The notes under the pieces: generated by a model | The model's input: only the letters and a program-made list of their open reading frames with translations | Told to the model about the DNA's origin: nothing | Database searches by the model: none | Position numbers and translations under genes: made by a program | Shown: piece after piece, positions 61,853 to 64,000 of the stretch | Numbering within the stretch: position 1 is the first letter of the stretch | Layout of the letters: each line of letters begins with the position of its first letter | Assembly (NCBI RefSeq): GCF_018343545.2 | Contig: NZ_JAGYPE020000001.1 | Location: forward strand, 31,627 to 95,626 | Origin: Neobacillus citreus | Lineage (GTDB): Bacteria; Bacillota; Bacilli; Bacillales; Cytobacillaceae | Reading direction: 5' to 3' | Length of the DNA stretch: 64,000 nucleotides

Positions 61853-63058
61853 TTAACGGTATTTTTTCAATTCATAGCGGGCAATCGCACGCTTATGCAC
61901 TTCATCCGGACCATCAGCAAGTCTTAGTGTACGGATATTGGCCCAACTTGCGGCAAGAGGAGTGTCCTGGCTTACACCGGCGGCGCCAAATGCCTGAATG
62001 GCACGGTCAATTATCTTTAATGCCATGTTAGGCGCAACCACTTTAATCATGGCAATTTCGCCTTTTGCCTCTTTATTTCCAACTGTATCCATCATGTAGG
62101 CCGCTTTCAATGTAAGTAAACGGGCCTGCTCGATATCTATTCTCGCTTCGGCAATCCATTCTTGAACTACGCCTTGCTCGGCAATTTTTTTACCGAATGC
62201 TGTCCGTTCCTGAACGCGTTTGCATAGAAGCTCAAGTGCACGTTCAGCTGCACCGATGGTTCTCATGCAATGATGAATTCTTCCAGGTCCTAGACGTCCC
62301 TGCGCGATTGCGAAACCTTTACCTTCGCCCCAAAGCATATTTGAAGCCGGTACACGAACATTGTTGTATTCAATTTCGGCATGGCCATGCGGTGCATGGT
62401 CATAACCAAATACAGTTGTAACTCGTTTGATTGTGACTCCAGGAGCATCGAGCGGTACTAGAATCATCGATTGCTGCTCATGTTTTGGTGCATCAGGATC
62501 ATTTTTACCCATAACAATCGCAATCTTACAGCGAGGGTCTCCAGCGCCCGATGACCACCATTTTGTTCCATTGATAACGTATTCATCGTCATCACGGACA
62601 ATACTTGCTTGAATATTGGTAGCATCGGATGAAGCAACATCCGGCTCAGTCATTGAAAAACAGGAGCGAATTTCTCCATTTAATAACGGCTTCAGCCATT
62701 TTTCTTTATCTTCTTCAGTCCCGTAACGGACCAATACTTCCATATTTCCGGTATCAGGCGCAGCACAGTTAAACACTTCTGGTGCAAAATGGACACGTCC
62801 CATGATTTCACAAAGCGGTGCATATTCAAGGTTCGTTAAACCGGCTCCATATTCACTCTCTGGTAAAAATAAGTTCCATAGACCAGCTTGCTTTGCCTTT
62901 TCTTTTAATTCTTCCATTATTGGCGGGATCTTTGAAAATGGATCGTTTTTATCAATTTGATCATGATAGAGCTTTTCATTTGGATAAATATACTCTTCCA
63001 TAAATTCAGTAAGTTTTTTTTGCAATTCTACTACCTTATCGGAATAACTAAAATTCAT
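61853..63058 (-). CDS. acyl-CoA dehydrogenase, ACAD10/11-like (second copy)
   Basis: A 401-residue ACAD closer to the human ACAD11 C-terminal domain than the 27097-28308 copy. Markers are [57 protein letters not shown] and [19 protein letters not shown] 63058 follows GAGGAG at eight bases. It is not adjacent to a kinase gene here; a shared kinase from 28810-30950 is possible. It heads a three-gene operon with a clear promoter and a TetR-like operator. Confidence 0.88.
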   Translation of the reverse strand: MNFSYSDKVVELQKKLTEFMEEYIYPNEKLYHDQIDKNDPFSKIPPIMEELKEKAKQAGLWNLFLPESEYGAGLTNLEYAPLCEIMGRVHFAPEVFNCAAPDTGNMEVLVRYGTEEDKEKWLKPLLNGEIRSCFSMTEPDVASSDATNIQASIVRDDDEYVINGTKWWSSGAGDPRCKIAIVMGKNDPDAPKHEQQSMILVPLDAPGVTIKRVTTVFGYDHAPHGHAEIEYNNVRVPASNMLWGEGKGFAIAQGRLGPGRIHHCMRTIGAAERALELLCKRVQERTAFGKKIAEQGVVQEWIAEARIDIEQARLLTLKAAYMMDTVGNKEAKGEIAMIKVVAPNMALKIIDRAIQAFGAAGVSQDTPLAASWANIRTLRLADGPDEVHKRAIARYELKKYR

Positions 63059-63081
63059 CCTTACCACTCCTCTTTTTTCTA

Positions 63082-63101
63082 CATACTAACTAGTTGGTAT
63101 G
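63082..63101. promoter_or_regulatory. TetR-type operator-like palindrome, copy 2
   Basis: CATACTAACTAGTTGGTATG is a near-perfect palindrome, 18 of 20 bases identical to 710-729. It lies between the predicted -10 box (63114-63119) and the ACAD start at 63058, where a bound TetR dimer would block transcription. Confidence 0.6.
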
Positions 63102-63113
63102 TCGAATAACCTA

Positions 63114-63142
63114 ATATTATTAAAAATTTTTCGAATATTCAA
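63114..63142 (-). promoter_or_regulatory. predicted sigma-A promoter of the ACAD-SDR-thiolase operon
   Basis: On the minus strand TTGAAT (63137-63142), a 17-base spacer and TAATAT (63114-63119) form a promoter directly upstream of the palindromic operator. The rest of the 63143-63349 gap is AT-rich with no gene. Confidence 0.45.
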
Positions 63143-63349
63143 TTCGATATTTTCGACAATTTTCTCATCGTTATAGTAGAATCATATTTTTTGAATATTT
63201 TTTAGGGGCATCTTTTCAAATTGCTATAAAATTCCGTAATTTAGCTGATTTATAATAGATCAGCATGGACACACAGTGATAGAAATTTCTATATTAATCT
63301 ACTATTTTTAGTCGAAATTTTTTGAAAATAATATCGGGAACTTTCTTCT

Positions 63350-63754
63350 CTATGCATTTCTGACTATCTTATAGGTACCGGTTCCTTTGGCAATTAATGT
63401 TGCATTCTCGTCAATAATTTCCGCTTCCAGCACAGCCATTTTATAGCCCTTTTGGAGAAGTTTAGCCCTTGCAAAAAGATGACCGGTATTTGCTGGAGCA
63501 AAATAGTGAACATCCAGATTCATAGCTGTAACCGGGCATTGATATACGGAACGGAGAGCAATTGATTGCACCGTATCAAGCATCGAGGCGTGAACTCCTC
63601 CATGCAGGCTTTTATTCGTATTTAGCAGGTCGGTTTTTATTGAGAGCTTCAGCAAAATCTCTTCCTCTGAGGAATTTACGAGTTCAAATCCGATATGCTT
63701 GAAAAATGGATTCCTTTCCATCATTTCATATATCTCCCAATCCAATCGGGACAC
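63350..63754 (-). CDS. PaaI-family acyl-CoA thioesterase
   Basis: A 134-residue hotdog thioesterase with HGGVHASMLDTVQSIALRS (HGG at 51-53 when started at GTG 63754). The GTG has AAAGGTGG seven bases upstream. An ATG at 63781 would overlap the stop of the preceding thioesterase (ATGA) and add nine residues; it lacks a binding site but could be used through coupling. It is distinct from, but tandem with, the next gene and may form a heteromer with it. Confidence 0.84.
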   Translation of the reverse strand: MSRLDWEIYEMMERNPFFKHIGFELVNSSEEEILLKLSIKTDLLNTNKSLHGGVHASMLDTVQSIALRSVYQCPVTAMNLDVHYFAPANTGHLFARAKLLQKGYKMAVLEAEIIDENATLIAKGTGTYKIVRNA

Positions 63755-63777
63755 CCTATCACCACCTTTCAATTTCT

Positions 63778-64000
63778 TCATTGTTTAACAGGACTTGCCT
63801 TGAACATGCCTATAGCCTTGGCAGCAACAGCACCATCCTGCCCATAAACGATTCCCTCGGCTGTTATGACTTTTTCCTCGATATTAAGTATATTTGTTTT
63901 CGCATGATAGTTTTCTTTCGGTCTTAGGTCAAAAAAGGAAACGTTTAGGTTAATCGTCGTTGCAAACGAATTTGTTTCCAGGGAGGCAGTCGCCCCCATG
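63778..64000 (-). CDS. PaaI-like thioesterase, C-terminal part, cut by window edge
   Basis: The last ~73 residues of a hotdog protein, beginning within the conserved long helix (MGATASLETN, preceded in the family by GGxxxxLLDSA) and continuing with TINLNVSFFDLRP and an AKAIGMFKAS end. The start codon lies right of the window. Its stop overlaps the possible ATG of the next thioesterase gene. Function as acyl-CoA hydrolase is inferred from fold. Confidence 0.8.
   Translation of the reverse strand, partial: MGATASLETNSFATTINLNVSFFDLRPKENYHAKTNILNIEEKVITAEGIVYGQDGAVAAKAIGMFKASPVKQ

Noticed and set aside
1..64000. CRISPR arrays, tRNA or rRNA genes, prophage or defence systems
   Set aside because: No regularly spaced repeats, no cloverleaf or rRNA-like sequence, and no nuclease, integrase or phage structural genes were seen; the only mobile-element trace is the IS1182 relic.

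Overview
This window looks like chromosomal DNA from an AT-rich, spore-former-type Bacillota, most likely a Bacillaceae member (Bacillus, Neobacillus or Peribacillus type). The basis is strong AGGAGG-like ribosome binding sites, frequent TTG and GTG starts, a T-box leader, CcpA (cre)-like sites, an IS1182-type transposase relic and protein sequences of Bacillus style. The species cannot be fixed from the sequence. There are no rRNA, tRNA or CRISPR features. About 58 genes are present, almost all on the minus strand; the exceptions are livK-like 16867-18129, a TetR gene 43510-44106 and leuA 50988-52517.

The window is a very dense acyl-CoA catabolism island. It holds 8 ANL acyl-CoA ligases (one cut by the left edge), 8 acyl-CoA dehydrogenases (ACADs), 5 crotonase-fold proteins, 5 short-chain dehydrogenases, 2 degradative thiolases, one SCP-x-type thiolase, one HMG-CoA-synthase-like/OB-fold fusion, 2 MaoC-type hotdog proteins, 4 hotdog thioesterases (one cut by the right edge), an AMACR-like racemase, a family-I CoA-transferase homologue, two complete Liv-type ABC importers with three substrate-binding lipoproteins, and three regulators (two TetR, one IclR).

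Layout from left to right. 1-596: end-cut ligase with a perfect cre site and a TetR-like operator in its promoter. 597-1619: non-coding, with an inverted pair of ~130-bp palindromic repeats around a decayed IS1182 relic. 1620-4674: crotonase plus a paired ACAD operon. 4876-6306: aldehyde dehydrogenase. 6403-16437: SDR, ligase, phosphatase, livK, thioesterase, livFGMH and ligase, with a second livK divergent at 16867. 18247-32523: SDR, thiolase, nitronate-monooxygenase-like flavoprotein, AMACR-like racemase, ligase, ACAD, two crotonases, then an ACAD10/11-like ACAD with a small protein and two APH-fold kinases, then another ligase. 32917-39636: FadH-like SDR, split MaoC pair, SCP-x thiolase, HMGS-like/OB fusion, ligase, crotonase. 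39950-43212: second paired-ACAD operon plus crotonase, divergent from TetR. 44151-50556: ligase, ACAD, thioesterase, SDR, CoA-transferase homologue, IclR. 50715-52517: T-box plus leuA. 52588-59680: livK, livFGMH, ligase, TetR. 59839-63058: thiolase, SDR, ACAD10/11-like ACAD under a promoter with the same TetR-like operator as the left edge. 63350-64000: tandem thioesterases.

Working model (inference). Carboxylic acids enter through the Liv-type importers, are activated by dedicated ligases, and pass through ACAD, hydratase, dehydrogenase and thiolase steps. Several blocks are specialised for substrates that ordinary beta-oxidation cannot handle: the racemase for 2-methyl-branched acids, the kinase plus ACAD10/11-like block for hydroxy acids, and the paired ACADs with MaoC/thiolase/OB-fold proteins for bulky or branched chains resembling the steroid side-chain machinery of Actinobacteria. 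Shared promoter elements (cre-like sites, a TetR-like operator at both ends, a 28-bp element shared by the iclR promoter and a distant operon, and a 25-bp AT-rich element) suggest a few regulons rather than one operon.
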